This document shows positions 17,168-25,763 of a DNA stretch of 64,000 bases, one piece after another (position 1 is the stretch's first letter; every line of letters starts with the position of its first letter). This DNA is from Mangrovicoccus sp049603835 (GTDB taxonomy: Bacteria; Pseudomonadota; Alphaproteobacteria; Rhodobacterales; Rhodobacteraceae). The DNA lies in the NCBI GenBank assembly GCA_049603835.1, contig JBMYSZ010000004.1, positions 62,001-126,000 of the forward strand, given 5' to 3'. The notes below the pieces were generated by a model. The model did no database searches. It worked only from the letters and a program-made list of their open reading frames with translations, and was not told where the DNA came from. The position numbers and the translations under genes are program-made.

Positions 17168-19198
17168 TCACCGCAACCCGGCGATTTTTGCCAAATCCCA
17201 GACCCGGTAAGGCTCATGACGTTCGCCTCGGCCAAAGATAACGGCACGGTCGATGAACAAATACGGGCTGATGGTCGAAGACAAATCCGTGGGCGCGAAC
17301 TCCAATCGCTCCGCCCCGGCGGGGACCCAAAGGCTTAGCTCGCCCTCCGTATCCAAAAGCTGCCAGCCCGGCGCAACCGCATGCTCGGCAGGCACAATCC
17401 GCCCCGTGACCGCACGGCTATGGCCGATATCCGCCTCGGTCGAAAGATGTTTGCCATAGACATAAAGTGGAAGGGGCGACACGAAAGGCGCGGTTTGCCA
17501 GCCCGTTTCGGTAAAATCTAATGGTACATTGCGCAGCAAGAGCTCATGCATATCTTCGATCTTTAAAGGCTCAACCGGGCGAATGGAGCCAAACTCGAAG
17601 CTAATTTGATGAGCAAGATCACGGGTCATGGTTTGCACCCGCGGTGCCGCAGGAGTCGCCAAATACACCCCAGCGGCCAATCCCAGCAGGGCCAACCCTT
17701 CTAGCAGATGCCGGGCCCGGTGTTGCATCGCCATGCGCCAAAACGGGATCAGCGCCAAAACAGCCACCGGCGCCAAATGATGCAGCAAAACCCGATAGGC
17801 CTGGAAATAGAAAAAAGCGCCATAAACCAGCGCAGCCAAGGCCACCGCCCGCCCGAACCGGTCCTGAGCGGGCAGAAAGATCAGCGCCAGAGCCGGTAAA
17901 ATCCCGGTGGGAACGGCGATCATCAACAGTCTTTGCCATTCAAAAGGAGTCACAAATCGCAAACGGCTCGCTAAGCTGGACGCCCCGAATTCATCACTAT
18001 TTGGGATAACCCCGAAGGCCGCCCCAAGCAGACCGATCCCTTTCGCCAGGGCCACCACGGCAACCAAAACCGCAAACCGCGTTACAGCCCATTTCCAGGG
18101 CCAAGGCCGTCCCGCCACCAGCTGTGCGGCGATCCAAAAGCACAAAAAGGCGGGGGCGCCTGGACTGGTGACATAGGCAAGAGTCATGGCCAATCCGACC
18201 ATTATCAGCCGCGGCTCCAAAGAGATGCGCATCGCCGCCAAGAGCGAAAACACAACATAGGGTTCACGCAATGTCGGCGAAGCCAAATCGGAGAAATAAG
18301 GATTATAGCTGGCATTCCAGCCCAGGCTCCAAGCAAACAGCGCCACGGCCAAAGCCACCAGAGCCATCACAGTTAGTCGAAGCCGCGTCTCCTGTTGATA
18401 TGCGATCAGGCCCAGCACCAAGCCGGTCAACAGCGCCGCCCCTAGTGGCAAAGCCTGACGCAGCCCGATAGCATTTTCACCAAAGAGCCGCATATTCCAC
18501 GAGGCGACATAGACTTCGGTCAAGGTGGAAAGACTAGGATAGCCATCCAGGGAAGTTTCCAGATCCGGGTAGAGCGGGGTATGATTTTCGATCAGCCAAA
18601 GCCCTGCCAGGAAAATCTGTGCGCCATCGCCATTAAACGGCTCCCAATAGAGCTTGGGCATAAAGGCGAAATGGACCGCCAAATATTGCAGCGCCATAAA
18701 GGCCAAGATCCAATGATTGGCTGCTAACAGATTTTGCAGCGAGGCCAGCCGCGCCGCGCCCCATCGCGGCCATATCACAATGGAAAGGCTAACCAGGCTC
18801 AAAAGGATCACCACCCCCCCGCCAGAGGCGAGGCCAGGCGCTAAAAGGTCCAGCAATGGCAAGCCCAGAGCCAATCCCAAAGCAGTAAGACCCGCCCCTC
18901 GGATCAGCCAAAGCCCGAAATCGCCGCGCCCCTTATCCAAGAGACCTGCCAGCAACATCCCCGGTGCCAGCAGCAAAATCGCCCCCGCTAACGCGGTGAA
19001 GGGAAAGAGAAATGGCAAGATCGAGGCGACGCCCCAATTCCCCGCAGCAGCCCCAAGATTATAGAAATGGCTGATTTCGTCGGAAATGGACGAATTACGC
19101 AGCGCCGCTATAACAAGTAGGAGAAGCGCTATTGAACAGCCACCGCGCATCAGGCCACTACTAGGCTGCCCCAAAATAGGATTTAACCGTATACCCAT
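17168..19198 (-). CDS. Large polytopic membrane protein, GT-C glycosyltransferase-like
   Basis: 676 residues that I cannot place in a named family. About twelve hydrophobic helices cover residues 25-515, followed by a soluble C-terminal domain of roughly 160 residues. The first large loop after the early helices has EPFNGDGAQIFLAGLWL and a following NHTPLYPDLETSLDGYPSLS, reminiscent of the acidic catalytic loop of GT-C-fold glycosyltransferases that use polyprenyl-phosphate sugars. A GTG six bases upstream is an alternative start. Its promoter region is strikingly AT-rich. Flanked by unrelated genes; function inferred from fold-like features only. Confidence 0.6.
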   Translation of the reverse strand: MGIRLNPILGQPSSGLMRGGCSIALLLLVIAALRNSSISDEISHFYNLGAAAGNWGVASILPFLFPFTALAGAILLLAPGMLLAGLLDKGRGDFGLWLIRGAGLTALGLALGLPLLDLLAPGLASGGGVVILLSLVSLSIVIWPRWGAARLASLQNLLAANHWILAFMALQYLAVHFAFMPKLYWEPFNGDGAQIFLAGLWLIENHTPLYPDLETSLDGYPSLSTLTEVYVASWNMRLFGENAIGLRQALPLGAALLTGLVLGLIAYQQETRLRLTVMALVALAVALFAWSLGWNASYNPYFSDLASPTLREPYVVFSLLAAMRISLEPRLIMVGLAMTLAYVTSPGAPAFLCFWIAAQLVAGRPWPWKWAVTRFAVLVAVVALAKGIGLLGAAFGVIPNSDEFGASSLASRLRFVTPFEWQRLLMIAVPTGILPALALIFLPAQDRFGRAVALAALVYGAFFYFQAYRVLLHHLAPVAVLALIPFWRMAMQHRARHLLEGLALLGLAAGVYLATPAAPRVQTMTRDLAHQISFEFGSIRPVEPLKIEDMHELLLRNVPLDFTETGWQTAPFVSPLPLYVYGKHLSTEADIGHSRAVTGRIVPAEHAVAPGWQLLDTEGELSLWVPAGAERLEFAPTDLSSTISPYLFIDRAVIFGRGERHEPYRVWDLAKIAGLR

Positions 19199-19228
19199 CG
19201 ACACACCAATGGCTAAAAAAATAATTGC

Positions 19229-19244
19229 ATTCTAATTATAGAAT
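19229..19244. promoter_or_regulatory. AT-rich palindrome upstream of the GT-C-like gene
   Basis: ATTCTA (19229-19234) and TAGAAT (19239-19244) flank ATTA, a 16-bp inverted repeat starting 30 bases before the start codon of the minus-strand membrane protein, inside a 200-bp AT-rich segment. Position and symmetry suit an operator or a promoter-proximal site. No known factor is assigned. Confidence 0.4.
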
Positions 19245-19387
19245 AGCTTAATCAACTTAGGAAAACAAATCGGTTCTGAACTAAACTATCGCTTATTCCG
19301 ATAGACATCCCTCAACTTGCCGCAGAAACATGCTTAATGCTGCGCTTTTCGCCTTTTGGGATTCACAGAAAAATAGATATTTCTTTT

Positions 19388-19421
19388 GGGCAAATTGCCC
19401 TTTTGCGGTGGTAGCGCAAAA
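19388..19421 (-). terminator. Two adjacent hairpins after the Trm112 gene
   Basis: Reading the minus strand, TTTTGCG/CGCAAAA (19415-19421 with 19401-19407, 7-nt loop) directly follows the Trm112 stop, and GGGCAA/TTGCCC (19395-19400 with 19388-19393) follows at once. A tandem stem structure at the end of a three-gene operon suggests a terminator, although the T-run is poor. Confidence 0.45.
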
Positions 19422-19604
19422 TCACTCGATCCGCCGCGCCTCGTCACAGAGCATAATCGGAATGCCATTGCGGATCGGGAAAGCCAGCCCCGCATGTTTG
19501 GAAATCAGCTCGCCCGCCTGGGGGTCATAATCCAAGCGATTGCCAGTTTGCGGACAGACCAAGGCCTCTAGCATCTTGCGGTCGAATTGAGGCGCCTCGC
19601 TCAC
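19422..19604 (-). CDS. Trm112-family small protein
   Basis: 60 residues with the family pattern LEALVCPQTGNRLDYDP near the N-terminus and the terminal AFPIRNGIPIMLCDEARRIE. In eukaryotes Trm112 is a zinc-binding activator of methyltransferases; the bacterial role is largely inferred from that. The first cysteine region has one Cys rather than the CxxC pair, as in many proteobacterial members. ATGA overlap with the upstream LON-domain gene; last gene of the cnoX-LON-trm112 operon. Confidence 0.85.
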   Translation of the reverse strand: MSEAPQFDRKMLEALVCPQTGNRLDYDPQAGELISKHAGLAFPIRNGIPIMLCDEARRIE

Positions 19605-20230
19605 TGCATGACCTCATCATTGGCACCGCCGCGCAGGGCAAATTCCATCAAAGTGACCAAAGTTTCCCGGCGTGTCTCAAGCGATGGGGTTTCTAACAAC
19701 GCCTGCTTATCCTCGGGCTCAAATGGGCAGAGCATCGAAAGGGAATTGATCAGCAACTCGCTTTCGGCCTCTTTCAGGCTTTCCCAATCGGTGGACAGAC
19801 CTTTGGCATCGAAATAGCGCTCTAGCAGTGTCATAAAGCCGTCGCGGTCAAACTCGTCGGATTTGCTCGCGGTTAGGTCCGGCGTGAAATCCTGCCAGTC
19901 CACATTGGCGCGAATATAGGGGGTGAACCCTTCGACTTCGTCCCGAAAACGGAAGCGCGACACCCCCGTCAAGGTGATCATATAGCGGCCATCTTCGGTT
20001 TCGGAAAAGGCCGTCACCCGCCCAGCACAGCCGATCTGATGCAGCCTGCCGCTGTCATCGCGGGGCTGGATCATTCCGATCAAGCGCTGAGAGGTTTTCA
20101 AAGCGTCGTCAAGCATCGCCAGATAGCGCGGCTCAAAGATATGCAATGGCAGGCGCGCATGGGGCAGTAAGAGCGCGCCGGTCAAAGGAAAGACGGGAAT
20201 CGTCTGGGGCAAGTCAGCAGAGGTGAACAT
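19601..20230 (-). CDS. LON N-terminal (substrate-binding) domain protein
   Basis: 209 residues. It begins with the LON-domain signature IPVFPLTGALLLPHARLPLH followed by IFEPRYLAMLDDAL and GCAGRVTAF. There is no AAA+ or protease domain, so it is a stand-alone substrate-binding domain of the kind found next to thioredoxin-like chaperones in alphaproteobacteria. Proposed roles are in protein quality control; not demonstrated. ATG at 20230 preferred over TTG at 20236. It starts 26 nt after the CnoX stop. Confidence 0.87.
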   Translation of the reverse strand: MFTSADLPQTIPVFPLTGALLLPHARLPLHIFEPRYLAMLDDALKTSQRLIGMIQPRDDSGRLHQIGCAGRVTAFSETEDGRYMITLTGVSRFRFRDEVEGFTPYIRANVDWQDFTPDLTASKSDEFDRDGFMTLLERYFDAKGLSTDWESLKEAESELLINSLSMLCPFEPEDKQALLETPSLETRRETLVTLMEFALRGGANDEVMQ

Positions 20231-20256
20231 GGTCAAAAGCTAGCCCGCCCCACCGA

Positions 20257-21165
20257 TCAAGCAAATATCATCGAGGATAATTTGCGGCGTCCATTCAAAG
20301 CGATTGGATCTTTGGCCTCGAGTGCTTCGAAAATGGTGAAAAGCTGGGCTTTGGCCGCACCGTCATTCCATTCGCGGTCACGGCGGAACAGCTCTAGCAG
20401 CTCGTCAACCGCGCCTTGCACATCGCCAGAGGCATGCATGGCCTGAGCCAGTTCAAACCGCGCTTGCAGATCTTCGGGATTGGCCTCAACCGCAGCGCGC
20501 AGCTCGGCCACCGGGCCCGCATCCTCGGCCTGGCGGGCCAGTTCCAATTTGGCGCGGGCGGCTTCGATTTCCGGCGCGGCTTTCAGATCATCGGGCACAT
20601 TATTGATCAGAGCTTCTGCTTGGTCGAGCTCGCCCATGACGATATGCGCCCGTGCCAAGCCGCTATAGGCCCCTGGATTTGACGGATCTTCGCCCAAAAT
20701 CGCCGCAAAGGTCTGGGCCGCATCCACAGCCGCGCCGCTTTCCAGCATCTCTTCGGCGGCGGTCAAAGCTTCGCCCAGCCCACCATCGCCAGCCAAGGCT
20801 GCAACGCGATCCACAAAGGCTTTGATCTCGGATCCCGGAACGGCACCTTGGAACCCATCCACCGGCTGGCCCTGGAAAAACGCGTAAACCGTTGGGATGG
20901 ATTGCACCCGCAATTGGCCGGCGATCATCTGGTTTTCATCCACATTGACCTTGGCCATGCGGACTTTGCCCCCCGCCTCGGTCACCGCCTGTTCCAGCAT
21001 CGGACCCAGAGTTTTACAGGGGCCACACCAAGGCGCCCAGAAATCCACGATGACCGGAACCTCTTGGCTGGCCTCGACCACATCGGCCATGAAAGTGGCC
21101 TCGGTTACGTCTTTGATCAGCTCACCGCCCGCCGGCGCGGCAGGTTTTGTTCCAAATTCCAGCAT
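20257..21165 (-). CDS. CnoX-like thioredoxin-domain co-chaperone (YbbN family)
   Basis: 302 residues: an N-terminal thioredoxin fold with WAPWCGPCK (Cys47 and Cys50), followed by a TPR-like helical domain with degenerate repeats (about 130-290). Such proteins hold folding clients and deliver them to GroEL or DnaK during oxidative (HOCl) stress. E. coli CnoX lacks the first active-site cysteine; here the full CGPC is present, so redox activity may be retained. First gene of an operon with the LON-domain and Trm112 genes. Confidence 0.88.
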   Translation of the reverse strand: MLEFGTKPAAPAGGELIKDVTEATFMADVVEASQEVPVIVDFWAPWCGPCKTLGPMLEQAVTEAGGKVRMAKVNVDENQMIAGQLRVQSIPTVYAFFQGQPVDGFQGAVPGSEIKAFVDRVAALAGDGGLGEALTAAEEMLESGAAVDAAQTFAAILGEDPSNPGAYSGLARAHIVMGELDQAEALINNVPDDLKAAPEIEAARAKLELARQAEDAGPVAELRAAVEANPEDLQARFELAQAMHASGDVQGAVDELLELFRRDREWNDGAAKAQLFTIFEALEAKDPIALNGRRKLSSMIFA

Positions 21166-21310
21166 GCCAGGTCCTTAATTGATCCCCAATGGTCCTTGTC
21201 GCGCTACTATATGTGATACTTAGAGACAATGGAAAAGGGGGGAAGCGGGAAAAGGCGGCCTTGGGGAAAAGTGGCTATCGGGAATAGCACCGCCTCTTCG
21301 ACACTGGCCC

Positions 21311-21340
21311 GGGCTACAAGGGTCTATAAGGGGCTATAAA
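21311..21340. repeat. Three tandem 10-bp repeats overlapping the marC-type gene end
   Basis: GGGCTACAAG, GGTCTATAAG and GGGCTATAAA follow one another without a gap, consensus GGGCTATAAG, overlapping the last codon and stop of the MarC-family gene. The 10-bp period is about one helical turn. Confidence 0.55.
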
Positions 21341-21999
21341 ATGCCAAAAGCCTCGGGCTGCCGGGTCAGGTTCAGCGCGCCGACTGCATCAAGCCCGCCT
21401 AAAATCGCATCCACTGCTACAGTGGCCAAGATGATCCCCATGACCCGGCTGATCACGCTTGCTCCGCTGGCGCCAATGATCCGCTTCAGCGGGACTGCCG
21501 CCAAAAGCACCACCAAAACCACCAGCATCACCAAAGCCAATAGCCCAGCCGTCACCGCCTGATCGGGGATGGAATGCGCGCTGTTTTCCGTCAGCACCAC
21601 AATCGCCAGCATGGCACCGGGCGACGCAATCGACGGCATGGCCAAAGGGAAAGCAGCGGATGAAAGATCTGCCTCTTGCTCGGCCACGGCGATTTCTTGT
21701 TCCGGTTTGGACGGGCCGAAAATCATGCTGAGCGCAAATAAGAACAGCACAATCCCGCCCGCGATCTGAAACGACCCAAAGCGCAGCCCCAGCCCTTCCA
21801 GCAAAAGCTGGCCAAAGACCAAGAACAGCATCAACACCGCAAAAGCGATCGCAACCGCGCGCAAAGCGATCCGGCGATGCAGCCGGGTCGGCACATGAGC
21901 AGTGGCAAAATAGAACACTGGCAGGGTGCCAATCGGGTCGATCACCACAAAGATCGTCACGAATTGCAGCAGTAATTGATCGAAACTGAGAAGGTCCAT
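21334..21999 (-). CDS. MarC-family integral membrane protein
   Basis: 221 residues with six hydrophobic helices and the family motifs FVVIDPIGTLPVFY in helix one and AMPSIASPGAMLAIVVL in the second half. MarC proteins look like small transporters or channels; the once-proposed role in multiple antibiotic resistance was not upheld, so the function is open. Monocistronic, convergent with nothing close; upstream is the ExoIII gene on the same strand 102 bp away. Confidence 0.9.
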   Translation of the reverse strand: MDLLSFDQLLLQFVTIFVVIDPIGTLPVFYFATAHVPTRLHRRIALRAVAIAFAVLMLFLVFGQLLLEGLGLRFGSFQIAGGIVLFLFALSMIFGPSKPEQEIAVAEQEADLSSAAFPLAMPSIASPGAMLAIVVLTENSAHSIPDQAVTAGLLALVMLVVLVVLLAAVPLKRIIGASGASVISRVMGIILATVAVDAILGGLDAVGALNLTRQPEAFGIL

Positions 22000-22101
22000 T
22001 TCGGGCTTTCTACGGTTATCGCCTCTGTCGGGCCAATGGCGCTAAGCCGGGCTTTTGCTATGCAATGCCGTCGCAAGCTGCGCCCATTGCGCCTGTCATG
22101 C

Positions 22102-22890
22102 CTAAATATCCAAAGTCGCCAGCACCGGCACATGATCGCTAGGCTGCTCGGCCCCGCGCCAATCTTGCAAAATCCGGCTGCCACTGGCTTGATCCGCCAA
22201 ATCCGGGGTGACCCAAATATGGTCCAGCCGCCGCCCACGATTAGACACCGCCCAATCCTTGGCCCGATAAGACCACCAGGAATAGACCTTGCCCTCGGGC
22301 ATATCCTTGCGGGTCACATCCACCCAATTGCCCGCGCTTTGCATTTCCGTCAGATGCTCCACCTCGATCGGCGTGTGGCTAATCACCTTCAGCATTTGCT
22401 TATGGCTCCAGACATCATCTTCGAGCGGCGCGATATTGAGATCGCCGACCAAAATACTGCGCTTGGGCGGCTCAGCGGCGAACCAACCGGTCAGATCCTT
22501 GATAAAGTCTAGCTTATGGCCAAATTTTTCGTTCTTTTCCCGGTCCGGCACATCGCCGCCTGCGGGAATATAGAAATTATGCAAGACCTCGCCCCCGGGC
22601 AGTTTTGCGGCAACATGGCGCGCATCCCCACGGTCAAGCCCATCGCGGTGGCCGGCATCCTCTAGCGGCACCCGCCCCAAGATCGCCACGCCATTATAGC
22701 CCTTTTGCCCCCGCGCCACGAGATGGCCATAGCCGCGCTCGGCAAAGAATTCGGTGGGGAATTTGTCTAGCGGGCATTTGATCTCTTGCAGGCACAAGAC
22801 ATCCGGCTGTTCCGCCTCTAGAAAACGCGCAACCAGCTCTTTGCGCAAGCGCACCGAGTTAATATTCCAGGTGGCCAGAGTCAGCGGCAT
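22102..22890 (-). CDS. xthA: Exodeoxyribonuclease III (AP endonuclease)
   Basis: 262 residues of the EEP nuclease family: WNINSVRLR at the start (metal Asn), LCLQEIKCP with the metal-binding Glu, GDLNIAP with catalytic Asp/Asn, and the terminal SDHVPVLATLDI with the catalytic His. It cuts the backbone at abasic sites in base excision repair and removes blocked 3' ends. A good GGAGAG site precedes the ATG. Length and motif order fit XthA. Confidence 0.92.
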   Translation of the reverse strand: MPLTLATWNINSVRLRKELVARFLEAEQPDVLCLQEIKCPLDKFPTEFFAERGYGHLVARGQKGYNGVAILGRVPLEDAGHRDGLDRGDARHVAAKLPGGEVLHNFYIPAGGDVPDREKNEKFGHKLDFIKDLTGWFAAEPPKRSILVGDLNIAPLEDDVWSHKQMLKVISHTPIEVEHLTEMQSAGNWVDVTRKDMPEGKVYSWWSYRAKDWAVSNRGRRLDHIWVTPDLADQASGSRILQDWRGAEQPSDHVPVLATLDI

Positions 22891-23014
22891 TCGAGCTCTC
22901 CTTCAGGTCAGATCTTTCCCCTAGCCTGCCCGCCTGGCCGAGCCAAGCCCAGAACGCCATCACCCTGGTCTTGGCTTTTGCAATCGCCTAAACCCGCAGC
23001 ACGAAGGAGCAGGT

Positions 23015-23746
23015 ATGGCAAAGACCAAATGGCAAAGGAAATGGCGCCAATTCGAGGTGCGGCTGCAGCGTAACCCGAAAATCCAAGCGGTACTGCATGG
23101 GTTTTACCGCTGGTATATGGGGTTTGTCGCGCGCACCACCCGATGGGAAGAAATCGGGGTGCAGTCTTATGGCCCGAACGGAGATTTCCGCCCCAAGATC
23201 TTGTGCCTGTGGCATGGGCATTTGGCTTGCGGACCGACCGTGGCCATGCAGATGCAGCGCGATGTGACGGTGCTGGCCTCGGATCATGCGGATGCGCAGA
23301 TCTTGGTGGCCTATCTCAATGATCTGGGTATGCAGGTGATCCCGCTGAAAACCTCGGGCGATAATACCACAGCGGTGAAACAGGCGGTGCGCCATGTGCG
23401 TCGCGGCGGCACGCTGGGAGTGACCCCGGATGGGCCTATGGGCCCCGCCCGCGAAGTGAAACCTGGCGCGATCACCATAGCTGCGCTGGCGCAGGCCGAG
23501 CTAGTGCCTTGTAGCTTCGCGATTAATCGCGCTTTTCGTTTAGGGACTTGGGATAAGTTCATCGTGCCCCTGCCTTTTGGCCGCGGCGTGTTGGGCGCTT
23601 TTCCAGGCTTCACACCGCCGCGCGACTTGGATGCGGCGGGGATTGCCCAGGCCTGCCATCGCTTGTCGCGGGCGCTTGATGATGTGAGCGCCGCTTGCGA
23701 AGCACGGCTGAAAGCTGGGAAAAATGCCCCAAAGGGCAAATCCTAA
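23015..23746 (+). CDS. DUF374-type lysophospholipid acyltransferase-like protein
   Basis: 243 residues with an N-terminal amphipathic/hydrophobic segment and the family motifs LCLWHGHLA (in place of the HX4D box) and GVTPDGPMGPAREVKPGAI. DUF374 belongs to the LPLAT fold; in alphaproteobacteria members have been linked to lipid A or lipid modification, but I cannot specify the acceptor. Start preceded by GAAGGAG. Convergent with the response regulator across a 94-bp, highly structured intergenic region. Confidence 0.83.
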   Translation: MAKTKWQRKWRQFEVRLQRNPKIQAVLHGFYRWYMGFVARTTRWEEIGVQSYGPNGDFRPKILCLWHGHLACGPTVAMQMQRDVTVLASDHADAQILVAYLNDLGMQVIPLKTSGDNTTAVKQAVRHVRRGGTLGVTPDGPMGPAREVKPGAITIAALAQAELVPCSFAINRAFRLGTWDKFIVPLPFGRGVLGAFPGFTPPRDLDAAGIAQACHRLSRALDDVSAACEARLKAGKNAPKGKS

Positions 23747-23753
23747 ACTCTGG

Positions 23754-23833
23754 CACCGCCTGCCCGCTCCCCGCTTGGCGAGAGCCAAGCAGCCCTCGTG
23801 CACGGGGTGGGCGGGCGGGAGTGCGCGAGGGCT
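23754..23833. repeat. Structured GC-rich element: nested hairpins with a G-quadruplex motif in the loop
   Basis: Three structures interlock. GCTTGGC (23773-23779) pairs with GCCAAGC (23784-23790) around a GAGA tetraloop. AGCCCTCGTGCAC (23791-23803) pairs with GTGCGCGAGGGCT (23821-23833) with one mismatch. The loop between these arms is the canonical quadruplex motif GGGGTGGGCGGGCGGG (23804-23819). Upstream, the C-rich run at 23757-23773 could instead pair with that G-rich loop. The element abuts the stop codon of the response regulator and lies between convergent genes, so it probably ends transcripts from both. Confidence 0.75.
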
Positions 23834-23840
23834 TCGCGAC

Positions 23841-24527
23841 CTAAGCCACCAAGCGATAGCCACCGCTTTCAGTGACCAATAGCTGCGCATTAGAGGGATC
23901 CGGCTCGATCTTTTGGCGCAGGCGGTAAATATGGGTTTCCAAAGTATGGGTGGTCACCCCGGCATTATAGCCCCAAACCTCATGCAGCAGCACATCCCGC
24001 GCCACGACACCCTCGGAGGCGCGATAGAGGAATTTGAGGATATTGGTTTCCTTCTCGGTCAGACGAATTTTGCGCTCCGTGTCATCCACCAAAATCTTCA
24101 TGGATGGTTTGAACGTATATGGCCCAAGCTGAAACACCGCGTCTTCGGATTGCTCATGCTGACGCAGCTGCGCCCGGATCCGCGCCAAAAGCACTGGCAG
24201 TTTAAACGGCTTGGTCACATAATCATTCGCGCCCGCATCCAGGCCCAAAATCGTGTCGCTATCGCTGTCATGTCCGGTCAGCATCAACACCGGGCATTTC
24301 ACCCCCTGCTTGCGCATCACCCGGCAGAGTTCGCGCCCATCCGTATCGGGCAATCCCACATCCAAGATCACCAGGTCATAAAGACCCTCTTTCACCCGAG
24401 CCAGGGCTTCTTGCCCACTGCCCGCTTCAAAGACATCGAATTCTTCGGTCATCACCAGTTGTTCGGATAATGCTTCGCGCAAATCCTCTTCATCATCCAC
24501 CAGCAGGATCTTTTTTAATGCAGCCAT
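23841..24527 (-). CDS. OmpR/PhoB-family response regulator (orphan)
   Basis: 228 residues: receiver domain with acidic pair Asp11/Asp12, phospho-acceptor Asp56 in LVILDVGLPDTDGRE and Lys in ANDYVTKPFKLP, then a winged-helix DNA-binding domain with YRASEGVVARDVLLHEVWGY and the recognition segment THTLETHIYRLRQKIEP. No histidine kinase lies nearby, so the cognate sensor is elsewhere. Preceded by a strong GGAGGG site. Regulated genes cannot be deduced. Confidence 0.92.
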   Translation of the reverse strand: MAALKKILLVDDEEDLREALSEQLVMTEEFDVFEAGSGQEALARVKEGLYDLVILDVGLPDTDGRELCRVMRKQGVKCPVLMLTGHDSDSDTILGLDAGANDYVTKPFKLPVLLARIRAQLRQHEQSEDAVFQLGPYTFKPSMKILVDDTERKIRLTEKETNILKFLYRASEGVVARDVLLHEVWGYNAGVTTHTLETHIYRLRQKIEPDPSNAQLLVTESGGYRLVA

Positions 24528-24579
24528 AACGCCCTCCGTTGTTCCTTTTGATCACATGTTCAAGACCACCCGCCAGGGC

Positions 24580-24599
24580 AAGCTTTGCTGCAAAAGCTT
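24580..24599. repeat. Hairpin in the divergent regulator/ribA-type intergenic region
   Basis: AAGCTTT (24580-24586) pairs with AAAGCTT (24593-24599) around a 6-nt loop, 53 bases upstream of the response regulator start and 85 bases upstream of the GTP cyclohydrolase start. It could be an operator for either direction or a leader stem; nothing decides. Confidence 0.35.
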
Positions 24600-24683
24600 C
24601 ACGGCCTCGTGTCACAGAGGGGCCGAATGTTTCATCCCGGAAAGATTAGCGCTAGGGTATCGCCGGTAATACGGACGAACCCT

Positions 24684-25763
24684 ATGAAATTTCCCCTCTC
24701 CGCTGCGGATCAATTGGCCCGCGCCCGCTCCGATCTTCGCCTTGCTGTGCCGGTGCGTTTGCAATTTGGCGACCAGATTTGGATCGCTGCGGCGATTGAA
24801 ACCCTGACCGCGGCGCGGTTTGCTGCGTTCCAATCCTGCGGTCGGCCGTTTTTGGCGCTGACCGCGCGCCGGGCCGAAACCCTAAAAGCCCGCCCCTATG
24901 ACGGCGATATGGCGCGAATCCAATTGCCGCGCGATGTGGATCTGTCCTGGGTCCAATCCGTGGCGGATCCGGCCGGAGATCTGCTATCACCGATGAAGGG
25001 CCCGCTAGAAAGCCTGCGCGACGGCCCCGCCGATCCAGCCCGAGCAGCTCTGGCCTTGTGCAAAGCGGCGCGGCTTTTGCCTGCGGCCTTGATGGTGCAG
25101 CTCGCGGATGCAGCGGCGGAGCCGGATTTAACCTTGCTCGACACGGATAGCGCCCGCGCCGCCCTGACCGCGCCGGTTGCTTTGTCGGAAATCGTCAGCG
25201 CCTCGGTCCCGCTGCAAGTGGCGGAACGCGCCAGGCTGCATCTATTTCGCGCCGAGGATGGCGGCGAAGACCATTATGCAATCGAAATCGGTCAGCCAGA
25301 CCGGGCGCAGCCGGTTCTGACCCGCCTGCATTCCGCCTGTTTCACCGGCGATATTATCGGCTCGCTCAAATGCGATTGCGGCCCGCAGCTGCGCGGCGCG
25401 CTTGAACGGATCGGAGCCGAAGGCAGTGGCGTGCTGCTATATCTAAACCAAGAAGGGCGCGGCATTGGCCTGGCCAATAAAATGCGCGCCTATAGTCTTC
25501 AGGATCAGGGATTCGACACGGTAGAGGCCAATCACCGCCTGGGCTTCGAAGATGACGAGCGCGATTTTCGCATCGGGGCGCAGATTCTATCGCAAATGGG
25601 CTTTGCCAGCGCGCGGCTGATGACAAACAACCCCGCCAAACTCGCCATGCTGGAACGCTGCGGCCTGACGGTGACCGAAAGAGTGCCGCTACAACTGGGC
25701 CGCACGGCCTTTAATGCCGCTTATCTTGATACCAAAGCCAGTAAATCAGGCCACTTATTATGA
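24684..25763 (+). CDS. ribA: GTP cyclohydrolase II with long N-terminal extension
   Basis: Opens the GTP imidazole ring to give the first riboflavin precursor. The C-terminal half carries all RibA hallmarks: zinc cysteines Cys219, Cys230 and Cys232 (in HSACFTGD and KCDCGPQ), YLNQEGRGIGLANK, and the VEANHRLGFEDDERDF and LMTNNPAKL segments. The first ~190 residues do not look like DHBP synthase (RibB) and I cannot name them; comparable extended forms occur in this family group. The start at 24684 fits coding character, with ATGs at 24585 and 24627 also in frame. ATGA overlap with the L,D-transpeptidase gene. Confidence 0.88.
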   Translation: MKFPLSAADQLARARSDLRLAVPVRLQFGDQIWIAAAIETLTAARFAAFQSCGRPFLALTARRAETLKARPYDGDMARIQLPRDVDLSWVQSVADPAGDLLSPMKGPLESLRDGPADPARAALALCKAARLLPAALMVQLADAAAEPDLTLLDTDSARAALTAPVALSEIVSASVPLQVAERARLHLFRAEDGGEDHYAIEIGQPDRAQPVLTRLHSACFTGDIIGSLKCDCGPQLRGALERIGAEGSGVLLYLNQEGRGIGLANKMRAYSLQDQGFDTVEANHRLGFEDDERDFRIGAQILSQMGFASARLMTNNPAKLAMLERCGLTVTERVPLQLGRTAFNAAYLDTKASKSGHLL

